Notes under the pieces: model-generated
The model's database searches: none
What the model was told of the DNA's origin: nothing
The model's input: only the letters and a program-made list of their open reading frames with translations
DNA from: Sphingorhabdus sp. SMR4y
Lineage (GTDB): Bacteria; Pseudomonadota; Alphaproteobacteria; Sphingomonadales; Sphingomonadaceae
Direction of reading: 5' to 3'
Length of the DNA stretch: 64,000 nucleotides
Assembly (NCBI RefSeq): GCF_002218195.1
Contig: NZ_CP022336.1
Coordinates: 3,033,001 to 3,097,000, forward strand
In this document: one piece after another, positions 38,146-47,853 of the stretch
How the letters are laid out: the number at the start of each line of letters is the position of its first letter
How positions within the stretch are numbered: position 1 is the first letter of the stretch
Program-made: the position numbers and the translations under genes

Positions 38146-39519
38146 TCAGGCCGCTTCCCGGGCCCGGTCGGACAATTCCTGATTGAGCATTTCGGCGAGC
38201 AGGAAGGCCAGTTCCAGCGATTGCGCGGCGTTCAGACGCGGATCGCAATGGGTATGGTAACGGTCACCGAGCGATGCATCGGTGATGGCCACACCGCCGC
38301 CGGTGCATTCGGTCACATTCTGGCCGGTCATTTCGCAATGGATGCCGCCGGCAAAAGTGCCCTCGGCCCGGTGGACAGCGAAAAAGCCGCGTACTTCGCT
38401 CAGGATACGGTCGAACGGCCGCGTCTTGTACCCGCTTTCCGCCTTGATCACATTGCCGTGCATAGGATCGCAGGACCAGATCACCGGATGACCCGATTTT
38501 TTGACAGCGCGTACCAGAGGCGGCAGCCCGCTTTCGATCTTGTCGTGGCCAAAGCGCGTGATCAAAGTGATCCGGCCGGGTTCGCGCGCCGGATTGAGCG
38601 TGTCGAGCATTTTCAGCAAAGCATCGGGAGTCAACGATGGCCCGCATTTCAGCCCGATCGGGTTGCCGATGCCGCGCAGGAACTCGACATGGGCAGAGCC
38701 CTCGAACCGGGTCCGGTCGCCGATCCACAGGAAATGTGCGCTGGTGTCAAACCAGTCGCCGGTCAGGCTGTCCTGACGGGTCAGGCATTGCTCATAGGGC
38801 AGCAGCAGGGCTTCGTGACTGGTATAGAAAGATGTGGCCTTCAACTGCGGAACCGTGTCCGGATTGATGCCGCAGGCTTCCATGAAGGCCAAGGCTTCGC
38901 CGATCCGGTCCGCCATTTCCTCGAATTTCTTCGCCCACGGGCTGCGTGCCATGAAATCATGGGTCCAGCCGTGCACCTGCTTGAGATTGGCATAGCCGCC
39001 GGTCGAAAAGGCCCGGAGCAGGTTGAGCGTCGCCGCGGCCTGGTTATAGGCACGGATCATCCGCTCGGGATCGGGATCCCGGCGGCTGCTGTCAAATTCG
39101 ATGCCGTTGATGATATCGCCGCGATAGCTGGGAAGCTCGACGCCATCCTGCACTTCGACATTGGACGAGCGCGGCTTGGCAAATTGCCCTGCCATGCGAC
39201 CGACCTTTACGATGGGCAGCTTTGACGCATAGGTCAGGACCACCGCCATTTGCAGAATGACGCGAAATGTATCGCGAATATTGTTCGGATGAAATTCCGC
39301 GAAGCTTTCGGCACAGTCTCCGCCCTGCAGCAGGAACGCCTTGCCAGCCGCCACTTCTGCCAGATCCTGTTTCAGGCTGCGGGCTTCACCGGCAAACACC
39401 AGCGGCGGATAGCTGCCGAGCAGCTCTTCCGTTTCCGCGAGTTTTGTGGCGTCCTTATATTCGGGCATGTGCAGCCCTTCAAAATCCCGCCAGCTATCTG
39501 CCGTCCAATTTGTCGCCAT
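38146..39519 (-). CDS. aroG: Class II 3-deoxy-7-phosphoheptulonate synthase
   Basis: 457 residues, the plant/bacterial type II DAHP synthase. '[20 protein letters not shown]', '[15 protein letters not shown]', '[13 protein letters not shown]', 'WSCDPMHGN' and '[18 protein letters not shown]' are family landmarks. It condenses phosphoenolpyruvate and erythrose 4-phosphate, the first step of aromatic amino-acid synthesis, using a divalent metal. The ATG at 39519 ('[10 protein letters not shown]') is the usual N-terminus. Confidence 0.95.
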   Translation of the reverse strand: MATNWTADSWRDFEGLHMPEYKDATKLAETEELLGSYPPLVFAGEARSLKQDLAEVAAGKAFLLQGGDCAESFAEFHPNNIRDTFRVILQMAVVLTYASKLPIVKVGRMAGQFAKPRSSNVEVQDGVELPSYRGDIINGIEFDSSRRDPDPERMIRAYNQAAATLNLLRAFSTGGYANLKQVHGWTHDFMARSPWAKKFEEMADRIGEALAFMEACGINPDTVPQLKATSFYTSHEALLLPYEQCLTRQDSLTGDWFDTSAHFLWIGDRTRFEGSAHVEFLRGIGNPIGLKCGPSLTPDALLKMLDTLNPAREPGRITLITRFGHDKIESGLPPLVRAVKKSGHPVIWSCDPMHGNVIKAESGYKTRPFDRILSEVRGFFAVHRAEGTFAGGIHCEMTGQNVTECTGGGVAITDASLGDRYHTHCDPRLNAAQSLELAFLLAEMLNQELSDRAREAA

Positions 39520-39638
39520 TCGAGCGCTCCGCTTCATTTCCAATAAAATCGAGAGCCTTTAGGCGGGAGTCAAGGGCAATGGCAAGGGAAACCCAGTGTT
39601 GGTTGCCCGCGAAACTATCGGGGGAACGGGGCTGCCGG

Positions 39639-40961
39639 CTAGCCCCCGGGCTTTTTCTTCCAGCTGCCACTGTCGCGGAACTCGGGTTTGATTTGGCCAG
39701 CATCCGGCAATCTCTGTCCGGCATAGGCCTGATCACCGCCTCTGGCCCTTGCCTGAGCGCTATAATCGGGCGCCTTGTAGGTTCGGGGTATCTGCACATC
39801 CGGCGCCAGGCCGGAGCGGTTATTGCGAAGGGCATGATCGGCAGCAAGCGCGGCGGCCCTGTCAGCTTGCGCGGCTTCCGTTTCGGCCTTGCGGCGGGCT
39901 GCCTCATAGGCCTGTTCCAGTGCAATCGGATCGAGCGCTGTAGCAGAACCACCGTCGCGGACGGCATTCTCGCGACGGGGCTTTGGTGCCGGTAAAGGCT
40001 CTCCGCCCGCATATTTCTGGCTGAAGGCGCTGGCTTTCCCCGCATTGCCTTTCCAACTGTAGAAGCGATGAGCTCCGACCGTTCCGAGAAACCGCAGGCT
40101 TGGAGCCCAATATGGATAGACATAGCTTGCATGATAATGGGTGGCCGTGCCGACGGTGGTGTAGCTTTTCCCCGCCAGTGCTTCCGCTGCGACCTTCTTG
40201 GCGCGGTTCCAGTGAAAGCTTGCAGCCTTGCGGCGCAGCGAACCGTCGCATGTATAGGTAAACTGACAACCGGTCGCCCGCTCGCTGCCCTGATAGATCA
40301 CGCCGCATATCGTGCCGGGATAGCTCGGGTGACGGACCCGGTTCAATATCACCTGGGCAACGGCGCGCTGGCCGGCATCGGGTTCCATCCCGGCTTCATA
40401 ATAGATCGCCTGCGTCAGGCAATATAACGCCCGGCTGTCATCTGTCGTCGAGCCGCGGAAGGCGATCGGGCGGATCAGATGCGCTGTCATCGCCCGGTCC
40501 GTATCGTTGCCGATGCTATCGGGTAAACCGTCAATCGCTCCGGTTTCGGCGAGCGGATCGGCACCAAATCCCCCGTAATTGCGAGGAATCGCATAATTGG
40601 GATCGAGAAAATAAAAGGCGGAGCCGGCAAAATTTTCTTCCGCGCGTTCGACCGGTTGCAATTGTGAACTGCTGGCGCGGAACTGCTGCGCATCGACGCT
40701 CGATTGCGGCAGGGTTGCCGGAATCAGGAGCAGGCTGCACAGAAACAGCACCGTCAATATTCGTTCGCGGATCGATAGCCTGGCAAGGGACCCGGCCCAC
40801 TGGCCCGATTGTGACGGGCGGGAGTCGATAGCGGGCCGGTCGACCTGAGGTTCGACTGGCCCCTGTTCTGCTCTGGTCAGCCGCTCCGGACACGCGCGAC
40901 CCTGCCCGTAATCGGGAATATTGTTGCTCAGAGGCGGAACATAGGGTGGAGGTACGCGCAC
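39639..40961 (-). CDS. SleB-type cell wall hydrolase
   Basis: 440 residues from a GTG. A Pro-rich N-terminus precedes a single TM ('ILTVLFLCSLLLIPATL'). The Hydrolase_2/SleB domain follows ('LYCLTQAIYYEAGMEPDAGQ', 'GTICGVIYQGSE', 'CQFTYTCDGS', 'ATHYHASYVYPYWA'), then a low-complexity Ala/Arg-rich tail. Alphaproteobacterial homologues are periplasmic muramidase-like enzymes active in peptidoglycan remodelling; there is no sporulation here. The true start could be downstream of the GTG. Confidence 0.85.
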   Translation of the reverse strand: MRVPPPYVPPLSNNIPDYGQGRACPERLTRAEQGPVEPQVDRPAIDSRPSQSGQWAGSLARLSIRERILTVLFLCSLLLIPATLPQSSVDAQQFRASSSQLQPVERAEENFAGSAFYFLDPNYAIPRNYGGFGADPLAETGAIDGLPDSIGNDTDRAMTAHLIRPIAFRGSTTDDSRALYCLTQAIYYEAGMEPDAGQRAVAQVILNRVRHPSYPGTICGVIYQGSERATGCQFTYTCDGSLRRKAASFHWNRAKKVAAEALAGKSYTTVGTATHYHASYVYPYWAPSLRFLGTVGAHRFYSWKGNAGKASAFSQKYAGGEPLPAPKPRRENAVRDGGSATALDPIALEQAYEAARRKAETEAAQADRAAALAADHALRNNRSGLAPDVQIPRTYKAPDYSAQARARGGDQAYAGQRLPDAGQIKPEFRDSGSWKKKPGG

Positions 40962-41082
40962 GTGTTTTCTAATGCCTGATTTGGCCCAGCAGGGCAGATG
41001 GCGCGGAATATAGCCGTCTGTGACGGCTGATGCGCGCTGCTTGAATATGCTGTTTCAACATGGGACGCGTTTGTCTGGAATA

Positions 41083-42516
41083 TTAAACGGTTAACGCAAT
41101 ATTCTGCGCCTGCCTGCGAACCAGATACTGCGCGAGAAAATAACCGGCTATGCCGAATATTACCCCGCCAATGGCCGGGGCGACTATGATGCCGTCCAGC
41201 CCGTAATATTCGCGGCCGAGCCAGAGAAAGGGAAGGATTCCCAGCGTATTGCGCAGCCAGTTCATCAGAGTAGACCAGCCGGGATGGCCGAGATTGTTGC
41301 AGGCGGCGTTGCTGATGAACAGCATGCCGTTGAAGAAGAATAGGGGAGTCAGCAAGACGGCAAATAGCCAGAACACGTGTCGGCCGTCCCCGACCAAATG
41401 AAAGGCATCGCTGATCGTGCTGCTGAGCAGATAGAGGATCGGCCAGATCAGGAGGGTGTAAGCAAGGGCGAACAGCGTGGCCTGCCGGATCGTCGTGCGG
41501 ACCCGATCATATTGCAGTGCGCCGAAATTCTGGCCGATGATCGGTCCGACCGCGCCGGACAGCGAAAACATCAGGCAGAATGCCACCGGTACGACCCGGC
41601 TCACGACCGCGAAGCCGGCGATCACGTCATCGGAATAGTCGGCGATGAAGCGATAGGAGATGAAACCCCCAATCGGCGTCGCGACATTGGTCAGGACCGC
41701 CGGAAACAGAATCGCCGTGATCGGCCGGATGTCGGCACGAAAGCCGGGCAGGGTGAAGCGCTCGAAGCCGCCGTAATTTCTGATAATCGTCCGGATCGCA
41801 TAGAGTGCCGAAACGACGACTGCACAGGCGCTGGCGACCGCCGCGCCGTTGATCCCCCAGTCAAAGCCAAAGATGAAAATCGGGTCGAGAATTGCATTGG
41901 TGATGCCCATGCTGAGCGTGACATGCATCGATCGGCGGGCCGCGCCATGGGCGCGCAGGAAGCCGGAGCAGACCATCGCGGCCGCGCTGGCCGGCATGAA
42001 TGGTGCGACGATCCGGATATAACCCGTTGCCGCCTGATTGGCCGCACCGTCGGCGCCTGCCAATTCCAGAATTCCGGGGGCGAACTGAAACAAGAGCAGC
42101 GCCAGGGGAATCATCATCAGCATGCTGAGCACCAGGATGTTCGTCAGGTAACGGCGTGCCTGATCCGGATCACCCCGGCCGATATGGCGACTGGCCAGCG
42201 CGCTGGTGGCGATCATCAGGCCGATATGGAAAGCCGTGCCGAAGAACAGGATCGTGGCGGCAAAGCCCATTGCCGCGGTCAGCGAGCTGTCGGCCAGTTG
42301 CGCGATGTAGAACAGATCGGCAAAATCCACGAGAAATATGGTCAGCGTGCCGATGCTGGCGGTCAGCGTCATGCTGGTGATATGCCGTAACAGACTGCCG
42401 GTCAGGAATATGGCGGGTCGGGTCGCGATAATACTGTTCCACTGCAGATCGCCTTGGCCGGAACTGGCAATGGCGGAAAAGATAATTTGCCCTATAGTCT
42501 TTTGCCAAGGGGTCAA
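41083..42516 (-). CDS. MATE-family efflux transporter
   Basis: About 477 residues with 12 predicted membrane spans. 'RPAIFLTGSLLRHITSMTL', 'LVDFADLFYIAQLADSSLTA' and the second-half 'LFSLSGAVGPIIGQNFGALQ' match MATE exporters, which expel cationic drugs using Na+ or H+. The start is unclear: the only ATG, at 42597, lies inside the divergent lipoprotein gene. I give the in-frame TTG at 42516, which precedes the first span, as the likeliest, without a good ribosome-binding site. Confidence 0.8.
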   Translation of the reverse strand: MTPWQKTIGQIIFSAIASSGQGDLQWNSIIATRPAIFLTGSLLRHITSMTLTASIGTLTIFLVDFADLFYIAQLADSSLTAAMGFAATILFFGTAFHIGLMIATSALASRHIGRGDPDQARRYLTNILVLSMLMMIPLALLLFQFAPGILELAGADGAANQAATGYIRIVAPFMPASAAAMVCSGFLRAHGAARRSMHVTLSMGITNAILDPIFIFGFDWGINGAAVASACAVVVSALYAIRTIIRNYGGFERFTLPGFRADIRPITAILFPAVLTNVATPIGGFISYRFIADYSDDVIAGFAVVSRVVPVAFCLMFSLSGAVGPIIGQNFGALQYDRVRTTIRQATLFALAYTLLIWPILYLLSSTISDAFHLVGDGRHVFWLFAVLLTPLFFFNGMLFISNAACNNLGHPGWSTLMNWLRNTLGILPFLWLGREYYGLDGIIVAPAIGGVIFGIAGYFLAQYLVRRQAQNIALTV

Positions 42517-42554
42517 TTCCTCTCTATTGGAAAATGATCTTTGGAGAGGGGCAA

Positions 42555-43760
42555 ATGGTCTATCGAAAAGCACTGGTCGCGCTGATGATTGCGACATTGG
42601 CAGGTTGTTCTGCAGCGGAGGAGGAGAATATATCCTCGTCGCCGGACCGCGATGTTTTCGAGCGTCGCAACACCGCGCCTGACCCGGCGGACAATACCCT
42701 GGAACCGCGGCGGGCCGAACAGGCCTATGCCCGAATCGCGCTCAATTGCATCAACAAGCAATATCCCAACAAGATCAGCCATGTCCTCAACAGCGCTGCC
42801 GATGTCGCCGAGCCGGCAAAGCTGACACCGATATTCTATGGCTGTTTCGACTGGCACAGCGCTGTTCACGGCCATTGGCTGCTCACCCGACTCTGGGGAC
42901 AGGATCTGGTGCCGGAGATGGACGAGGAAATCGCGGCCGCGCTGAAGGCAAATTTTACCGCAGAGAAGGTCGCCGGTGAACTGGCCTATTTCCAGGGTGC
43001 GGACCGGACGGCGTTCGAGCGGCCTTATGGTATCGCATGGTTTCTGCAACTGACGGCCGAATTGCGCGATATCGCGAATGGCACGGGCGGAAAGGCCGAG
43101 CAGGCGAAGCTATGGCTGGCCCGGCTGCAACCGCTGGAAACCCTGATCGTCGGCAATATCAAGGACTGGCTGCCGAAACTGGCCTATCCCGTCCGGCTGG
43201 GGACACACAACCAGTCCGCCTTCGCCTTTGGCCTGTTCCTCGACTGGGCCGCGCGCAGCGGCGACCGGGAGCTGGCCGCTCTGGTGCGTGAGAAAAGCCT
43301 GAGTTTTCATCGCCAGGACCGCGATTGTCCAATGGCTTATGAACCTTCGGGAGAGGATTTTCTGTCTTCTTGCCTGATGGTGGCCGACCTGATGCGGCGG
43401 GTGATGGATGGCGATGAATATGCCCGCTGGCTGTCCGCTTTCCTGCCCAATATCCCCGAGGATGGCAGCGGTGACTGGCTGGCGGTCGGCATTGTCAACG
43501 ATCCGACGGACGGGAAGCTGGTTCATCTCGACGGGCTCAACCTGTCGCGAGCGTGGGCGCTGGAAGGCATGGCTTCCGCGCTTCCGGCCGGTGACGCGCG
43601 CCGCGCATCGCTTCTCGCATCTGCCAGGCTGCACGGCGATTCGGGAGAACAGGCCGTGCGGACGCCGCATTATTCCGGTAGCCACTGGCTTGCCAGTTTC
43701 GCGACTTACTGGCGGACCCGGCGGGGAATTGATGCAACCGGCAGCAATCCGGATTCGTGA
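42555..43760 (+). CDS. DUF2891 lipoprotein
   Basis: 401 residues. Lipobox 'LAGC' after 'MVYRKALVALMIAT'. The body matches DUF2891: 'RIALNCINKQYPNKISHVLN', 'FYGCFDWHSAVHGHWLL', 'RPYGIAWFLQL', 'GTHNQSAFAFGLFLDWA' and 'PHYSGSHWLASFA'. The fold suggests an alpha/alpha toroid like glycosidases; the activity is unknown. It is first in an operon with a LytS-type kinase, which overlaps its stop (GTGA), and a LytTR regulator. Confidence 0.85.
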   Translation: MVYRKALVALMIATLAGCSAAEEENISSSPDRDVFERRNTAPDPADNTLEPRRAEQAYARIALNCINKQYPNKISHVLNSAADVAEPAKLTPIFYGCFDWHSAVHGHWLLTRLWGQDLVPEMDEEIAAALKANFTAEKVAGELAYFQGADRTAFERPYGIAWFLQLTAELRDIANGTGGKAEQAKLWLARLQPLETLIVGNIKDWLPKLAYPVRLGTHNQSAFAFGLFLDWAARSGDRELAALVREKSLSFHRQDRDCPMAYEPSGEDFLSSCLMVADLMRRVMDGDEYARWLSAFLPNIPEDGSGDWLAVGIVNDPTDGKLVHLDGLNLSRAWALEGMASALPAGDARRASLLASARLHGDSGEQAVRTPHYSGSHWLASFATYWRTRRGIDATGSNPDS

Positions 43761-44932
43761 AGCCAAGTCCGTCCATCCGACCGGCGCGCATCGTCGAGAG
43801 CCGAACGCCAAGTCTGTTTTACCGGCTGTTTCCCGTCAATCGCGATCTCGCGATCAAGTCGATTTTTGGCGTGTGGGGTGCCTATTTCCTGTTTGTCACC
43901 AGCCGTGTCCTATATGTGCCGCAGAGCAATCCAGACGCCCTGTTCGTGCAGCGCATCCTGATGACCAGCATTTGCATTACCGTCACCTGGCTGCTCTATC
44001 GCCTGCTGGTCATGGTGCGTTGCAAAGGCATGGGGGCGGCGATTTTCATGCTCAGCCTGCCGACCATGGTCCTGGCCAATTATATCGCGCTCGTCGACCA
44101 GATCGTTTTTAATCATGACGCCGGCTTGTTCGACTTTTCCTATCTGCTCAATCCAGTCGATTTCGCAGCATTCGACTGGGCCTATGTCCTGGACGAAGCA
44201 TTTACCCGCTATTTCATTCTGGTCAGCTGGGGAGCCTTGTATCTGGCTCTGTCGCACAGCAAGAACGTACAGCGGATGATGGTGCACAGCCGTGAACTAG
44301 AGCGGGTCAACCGGTCGAGTGAATTGCGGGCTCTGCGTTACCAGTTGAATCCGCATTTTGTCTTTAATGCGCTGAACTCGGTCAGCAGCCTGATTATCGA
44401 CCGGCAAAACGAGCAGGCGGAAAAGCTGGTCGATGACCTGGCCGACTATATGCGGGCGGTTCTGACCGGTGGTGCGCAGGACATGATTACCGTGGAGCAG
44501 GAAATTGCCCAGCAGGTGCGCTATCTTGAAATCGAGCGCATGCGTTTTCCGCAGCGGCTGCTCTATTTTGTCGATGTTGAACCGGCGGCAAATGACTGGA
44601 GCATTCCGGCGCTGATCATCCAGCCGCTGATCGAGAATGCCGTTAAATTCGGCGTGTCAGCGGCGGACCAGCCGCTCAATATCATCATATCCGCGCGCGT
44701 GGAGGAGGATCGGTTGCGGATCAGTGTCGCCAATGACGGCAGAGTGGAAATCCCGCCGACGCAACCGCATGACCGGGCGGCGGGGACCGGGACCGGACTG
44801 ACCAATATCCAGAGCCGGTTGCGGGCGTTATACGGGCAGAATGCGTCGCTGCTTTTGGCGAATAGCAGGGACGGCATGGCGATTGCGACCATCGTCCTGC
44901 CCGATCCCTCCCTGATCTTCGAGGATCTGTAA
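43757..44932 (+). CDS. LytS/AlgZ-type sensor histidine kinase
   Basis: 391 residues with a GTG start overlapping the previous stop. About four to five TM segments in the first 170 residues are followed by the His_kinase domain, with His200 in 'YQLNPHFVFNALNSVSSLI'. The ATPase part has 'IIQPLIENAVKFGVSAAD' and 'GTGLTNIQSRLRALYG'. It probably phosphorylates the LytTR regulator that starts two bases later. Confidence 0.9.
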   Translation: MKPSPSIRPARIVESRTPSLFYRLFPVNRDLAIKSIFGVWGAYFLFVTSRVLYVPQSNPDALFVQRILMTSICITVTWLLYRLLVMVRCKGMGAAIFMLSLPTMVLANYIALVDQIVFNHDAGLFDFSYLLNPVDFAAFDWAYVLDEAFTRYFILVSWGALYLALSHSKNVQRMMVHSRELERVNRSSELRALRYQLNPHFVFNALNSVSSLIIDRQNEQAEKLVDDLADYMRAVLTGGAQDMITVEQEIAQQVRYLEIERMRFPQRLLYFVDVEPAANDWSIPALIIQPLIENAVKFGVSAADQPLNIIISARVEEDRLRISVANDGRVEIPPTQPHDRAAGTGTGLTNIQSRLRALYGQNASLLLANSRDGMAIATIVLPDPSLIFEDL

Positions 44933-44934
44933 AC

Positions 44935-45696
44935 ATGGACCAGCCGCCGCCATCGGTGCTGATTGTCGATGACGAGCCGCTTGCCCGCACGCGGCTGAAA
45001 GCATTGTGCGAACGAATCCGGCTTTTCGGCGAGATTGCACTGGCCAATAGCGGCCGCCAGGCAGTCGAGAAAATCAGGCTGAAGCAGCCGGATATCCTGC
45101 TGCTTGATGTCGATATGCCTGATTTCTCCGGACTCAAGGTTGCGGAATTCTGCCAGGCGCTCGGCCATATGCCGGAGATTATCTTTACCACGGCGCACAG
45201 CACTTATGCGGTGCAGGCCTTTCGTCTGGAAGCCACTGACTATTTGCTGAAACCGGTGAAGGAGTTGCTGCTGCGCGAAGCGGTGGAGCGCGCCATTGCC
45301 AATCGGGCACGCGCTGTAAACAACGGGGAGGCGGATGCCGTCGGGCGGCTGTGGGTGCAGGACGGGGCCGGGGCGCTGCAACTGATGGTTTCGGATATCG
45401 AATGGGTCGAGGCGGAGCGCGACTATATGCGGCTATATCTGCCCGATCGCAGCTTTCTCGTGCATCAGTCGATGCGCTCGCTGGAACGACTGTTGCCCGA
45501 CGAGCTGTTCGTGCGCGTGCACCGGTCCGCCATCGTGCGAAGGGATTGCATCGCCGAGGTCCGCCGCAAGGGGCGCAAGCGATATGTCATCTTGCAGGAC
45601 GGCAAACAGCTGCCGATAGGCCCCCGCTATGCCGAGAGAATAGCCGGGTCCGGTCAGGCCGGGCGTTTGGGCGGATCCAGAACGGTCACCGAGTAA
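44935..45696 (+). CDS. LytTR-family response regulator
   Basis: 253 residues. Receiver domain with Asp58 ('DILLLDVDMPDFSG'), and LytTR DNA-binding domain from about residue 135 ('DIEWVEAERDYMRLYLPDRS', 'FVRVHRSAIVRRDCIAEV'). It pairs with the LytS-type kinase upstream. Its last 43 bases overlap the 3' end of the CaiB-family gene on the opposite strand. Confidence 0.92.
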   Translation: MDQPPPSVLIVDDEPLARTRLKALCERIRLFGEIALANSGRQAVEKIRLKQPDILLLDVDMPDFSGLKVAEFCQALGHMPEIIFTTAHSTYAVQAFRLEATDYLLKPVKELLLREAVERAIANRARAVNNGEADAVGRLWVQDGAGALQLMVSDIEWVEAERDYMRLYLPDRSFLVHQSMRSLERLLPDELFVRVHRSAIVRRDCIAEVRRKGRKRYVILQDGKQLPIGPRYAERIAGSGQAGRLGGSRTVTE

Positions 45697-46694
45697 CGCG
45701 GCGCCGGTGCCGGCTGTTGCAATCCGCCGACGTCTACGAATGTCTGCCTTTCGACATTATGGGGATGTTCCTTGGCCTCCGCCAGCGACAGGACAGGGGC
45801 AAAGCATATATCCGTTCCCTCCATCAGCGCGCACCATTGGTCGCGGGTCCTGGTCTTGAACAGCGCGGTCAGCTTTTCCTTCAGCACCGGCCATTGCCGG
45901 GGATTCATCTGGGCGTCGAAATCGGCATCGTCGGTCAGGCCGGCGACTTGCCGAAGCTCTGCGTAAAATTGCGGCTCGATCGACCCGATCGAGATAAATT
46001 TGCCATCGGACGTCTCGTAGCTGTCATAGAAATGCGCGCCGGTATCGAGCAAATTGACACCCCGTTCGTCCTGCCACTGGCCGATATTGTGAAAATCGAA
46101 AATCATTGCCATCAATGCGGCCGAGCCATCGGTCATCGCGCAGTCCACAACCTGACCGGTGCCGCCTGTTTTCGCGTGCAGCAGGGCGGAAACCATACCG
46201 AACGCCAGCATCATGCCGCCGCCGCCGAAATCGCCCACCATATTGATCGGCGGCGTCGGCTTTTCGCCGGCCCGCCCGAAAGCATGCAGGGCGCCGGAAA
46301 TGGAAATATAGTTGATATCATGGCCCGCTGCGGAGGCGAGCGGTCCATATTGGCCCCAGCCGGTCATCCGGCCGTAAACAAGCTTGGGATTGTCGGCGAG
46401 CAGGATGTCGGGTCCCAGACCAAGCCGCTCCATCACGCCCGGGCGGAAGCCTTCGATCAGACCATCGGCATTTTTCACCAGCTCGCGGGCCGTCCTGATG
46501 CCTTCTTCGGATTTCAGGTCGATCTCGACCAGATTGCGGGACCGGGAAAGGGCAAGGCGCGGATCCGGGGCGGCCCCCGGACGGTGCAGAACGGTGACGG
46601 TCGCGCCCTGGTCGGCCAGCATCATGCCGCAGAAGGGGCCGGGGCCGATTCCTGCAAATTCGATGATGTTGATACCCGTAAGTGGTCCCGCCAT
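45654..46694 (-). CDS. CaiB/BaiF CoA-transferase family (alpha-methylacyl-CoA racemase-like)
   Basis: 346 residues. 'IEFAGIGPGPFCGMMLADQG', 'GFRPGVMERLGLGPD', 'GRMTGWGQYGPLASAAGHDI' (active-site His) and 'VVDCAMTDGSAALM' (Asp) match alpha-methylacyl-CoA racemase within the class III CoA-transferase family. It inverts the 2-methyl centre of branched acyl-CoAs for beta-oxidation, as in sterol side chains or phytanate. It is monocistronic here. Confidence 0.9.
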   Translation of the reverse strand: MAGPLTGINIIEFAGIGPGPFCGMMLADQGATVTVLHRPGAAPDPRLALSRSRNLVEIDLKSEEGIRTARELVKNADGLIEGFRPGVMERLGLGPDILLADNPKLVYGRMTGWGQYGPLASAAGHDINYISISGALHAFGRAGEKPTPPINMVGDFGGGGMMLAFGMVSALLHAKTGGTGQVVDCAMTDGSAALMAMIFDFHNIGQWQDERGVNLLDTGAHFYDSYETSDGKFISIGSIEPQFYAELRQVAGLTDDADFDAQMNPRQWPVLKEKLTALFKTRTRDQWCALMEGTDICFAPVLSLAEAKEHPHNVERQTFVDVGGLQQPAPAPRYSVTVLDPPKRPA

Positions 46695-46782
46695 GTCCTG
46701 CTCCTGTTTAATCGAATGATTAAACTGTCCTATGCAGGGAGGTTTCCCTAATCAAGCTTAATTTTGAGCCTTGATTCGCGGG

Positions 46783-47193
46783 TCAGCGCGTGCGTTGTCC
46801 CTTGCGCAATGGCGGAACCTTTTTTGTCTGCTGACGCAGATAGCGGGGCAATTCCATCTTCTTTTGTCCGACCGGCTGTCTCGCGAGCTTGGGGTCGATA
46901 GGATGATCGAAGGCCACGCCGAATCTGCCCTGCGCGACCCATGCCACACGACCGGTCACCTGACCGATATTGCGCAATTCCAGCTGAACCTTGTCGCCGC
47001 GCTTGGCGAGAACCTGTGCTTCAGCCATCAGGCCACCGGCCGACAGGTTGCGAATCCGGACTTCACCGCAATCATCGCCATCCACGAAGTTCAATGCAGC
47101 CTTGAGAAACAGGCTGTCGCGATCCAGCTGCCGCTTCGGTTGGTCAAGCGCCTGGCTGTTCATTTTCAGACTATCGTCAAAGGGCTCGTTCAT
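46783..47193 (-). CDS. PilZ-domain protein
   Basis: 136 residues. A single PilZ barrel shows the start of the c-di-GMP motif as 'LDQPKRQLDRDSL' and the second motif as 'IRNLSAGGLMAEAQVL' (D/NxSxxG type), then 'GRVAWVAQGRFGVAFDHPID'. The RxxxR is recognisable but loose, so ligand binding is likely rather than certain. ATG at 47193 chosen. It could regulate motility or polysaccharide output. Confidence 0.8.
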   Translation of the reverse strand: MNEPFDDSLKMNSQALDQPKRQLDRDSLFLKAALNFVDGDDCGEVRIRNLSAGGLMAEAQVLAKRGDKVQLELRNIGQVTGRVAWVAQGRFGVAFDHPIDPKLARQPVGQKKMELPRYLRQQTKKVPPLRKGQRTR

Positions 47194-47385
47194 GGGCTTC
47201 CCGTGGTCGGTAAATGTAAATACATGTCTCGCATAGCCAGTAGTAAGGCGAAATTGGTGCAAATTTCGTTAATTGTAATGACTGTTTCTTGCAGCGAATA
47301 TGTGCAGTTCAACGGACCAGACACGTCGGCGCCGGCGACGAAATGTTGAGAATGCCTGGGCTTTCCGCCGAAGCAGAGGGGTAAG

Positions 47386-47853
47386 TCACTGGTCGCGCGA
47401 GATTTTCTCGTTCCGTTCATGCGCTTCCTGCGCTTCGACGGTCATGGTCGCGATTGGCCGGGCTTTCAGCCGATCGAGCGAAATCGGTTCGCCGGTGACC
47501 TGGCAGTAACCATATTCGCCCTCGTCGATCCGCCTCAGGGCCGCATCGATTTTGGAAGTCAGCTTGCGCTGGCGGTCGCGGGTCCGCAGTTCAAGGCCCC
47601 AGTCCGTCTCACTCGACGCCCGGTCATTGAGATCGGCTTCCTGAATCGGGCCGTCCTGTAAATGCGCCAGAGTCTCCTTGGATTCGTCGATGATTTCCTG
47701 TTTCCACTTTTTCAGAGCCCGTTTGAAATAGGCGAGCTGGCGCTCGTTCATGAACTCTTCGTCCTCGCTCGGTTCATAGCCGTTCGGGAGGACCTGCTCT
47801 GCGCCATTTTCTGTGGATGCTTTTTTTACCGAGGATGCCAACATACTCTCCAA
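47386..47853 (-). CDS. dksA: RNA polymerase-binding transcription factor DksA
   Basis: 155 residues. An N-terminal coiled-coil ('YFKRALKKWKQEIIDESKET', 'LNDRASSETDWGLELRTRDR') carries the Asp-x-Ala tip (ASSETD region), and a C-terminal zinc-finger-like fold reads 'GEYGYCQVTGEPISLDRLKA'. Only one Cys remains, as is common in alphaproteobacterial DksA. With ppGpp it alters initiation at stable-RNA and amino-acid promoters. Confidence 0.92.
   Translation of the reverse strand: MESMLASSVKKASTENGAEQVLPNGYEPSEDEEFMNERQLAYFKRALKKWKQEIIDESKETLAHLQDGPIQEADLNDRASSETDWGLELRTRDRQRKLTSKIDAALRRIDEGEYGYCQVTGEPISLDRLKARPIATMTVEAQEAHERNEKISRDQ

Noticed and set aside
39627-39648. GGGGCT/AGCCCC stem at the end of the SleB-type gene
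   Set aside because: On the transcribed strand no U-run follows the stem, so it does not qualify as an intrinsic terminator.
47386-47853. Loss of three zinc-finger Cys in DksA
   Set aside because: At first it looked like a degenerate protein, but reduced-Cys DksA forms are common in alphaproteobacteria.
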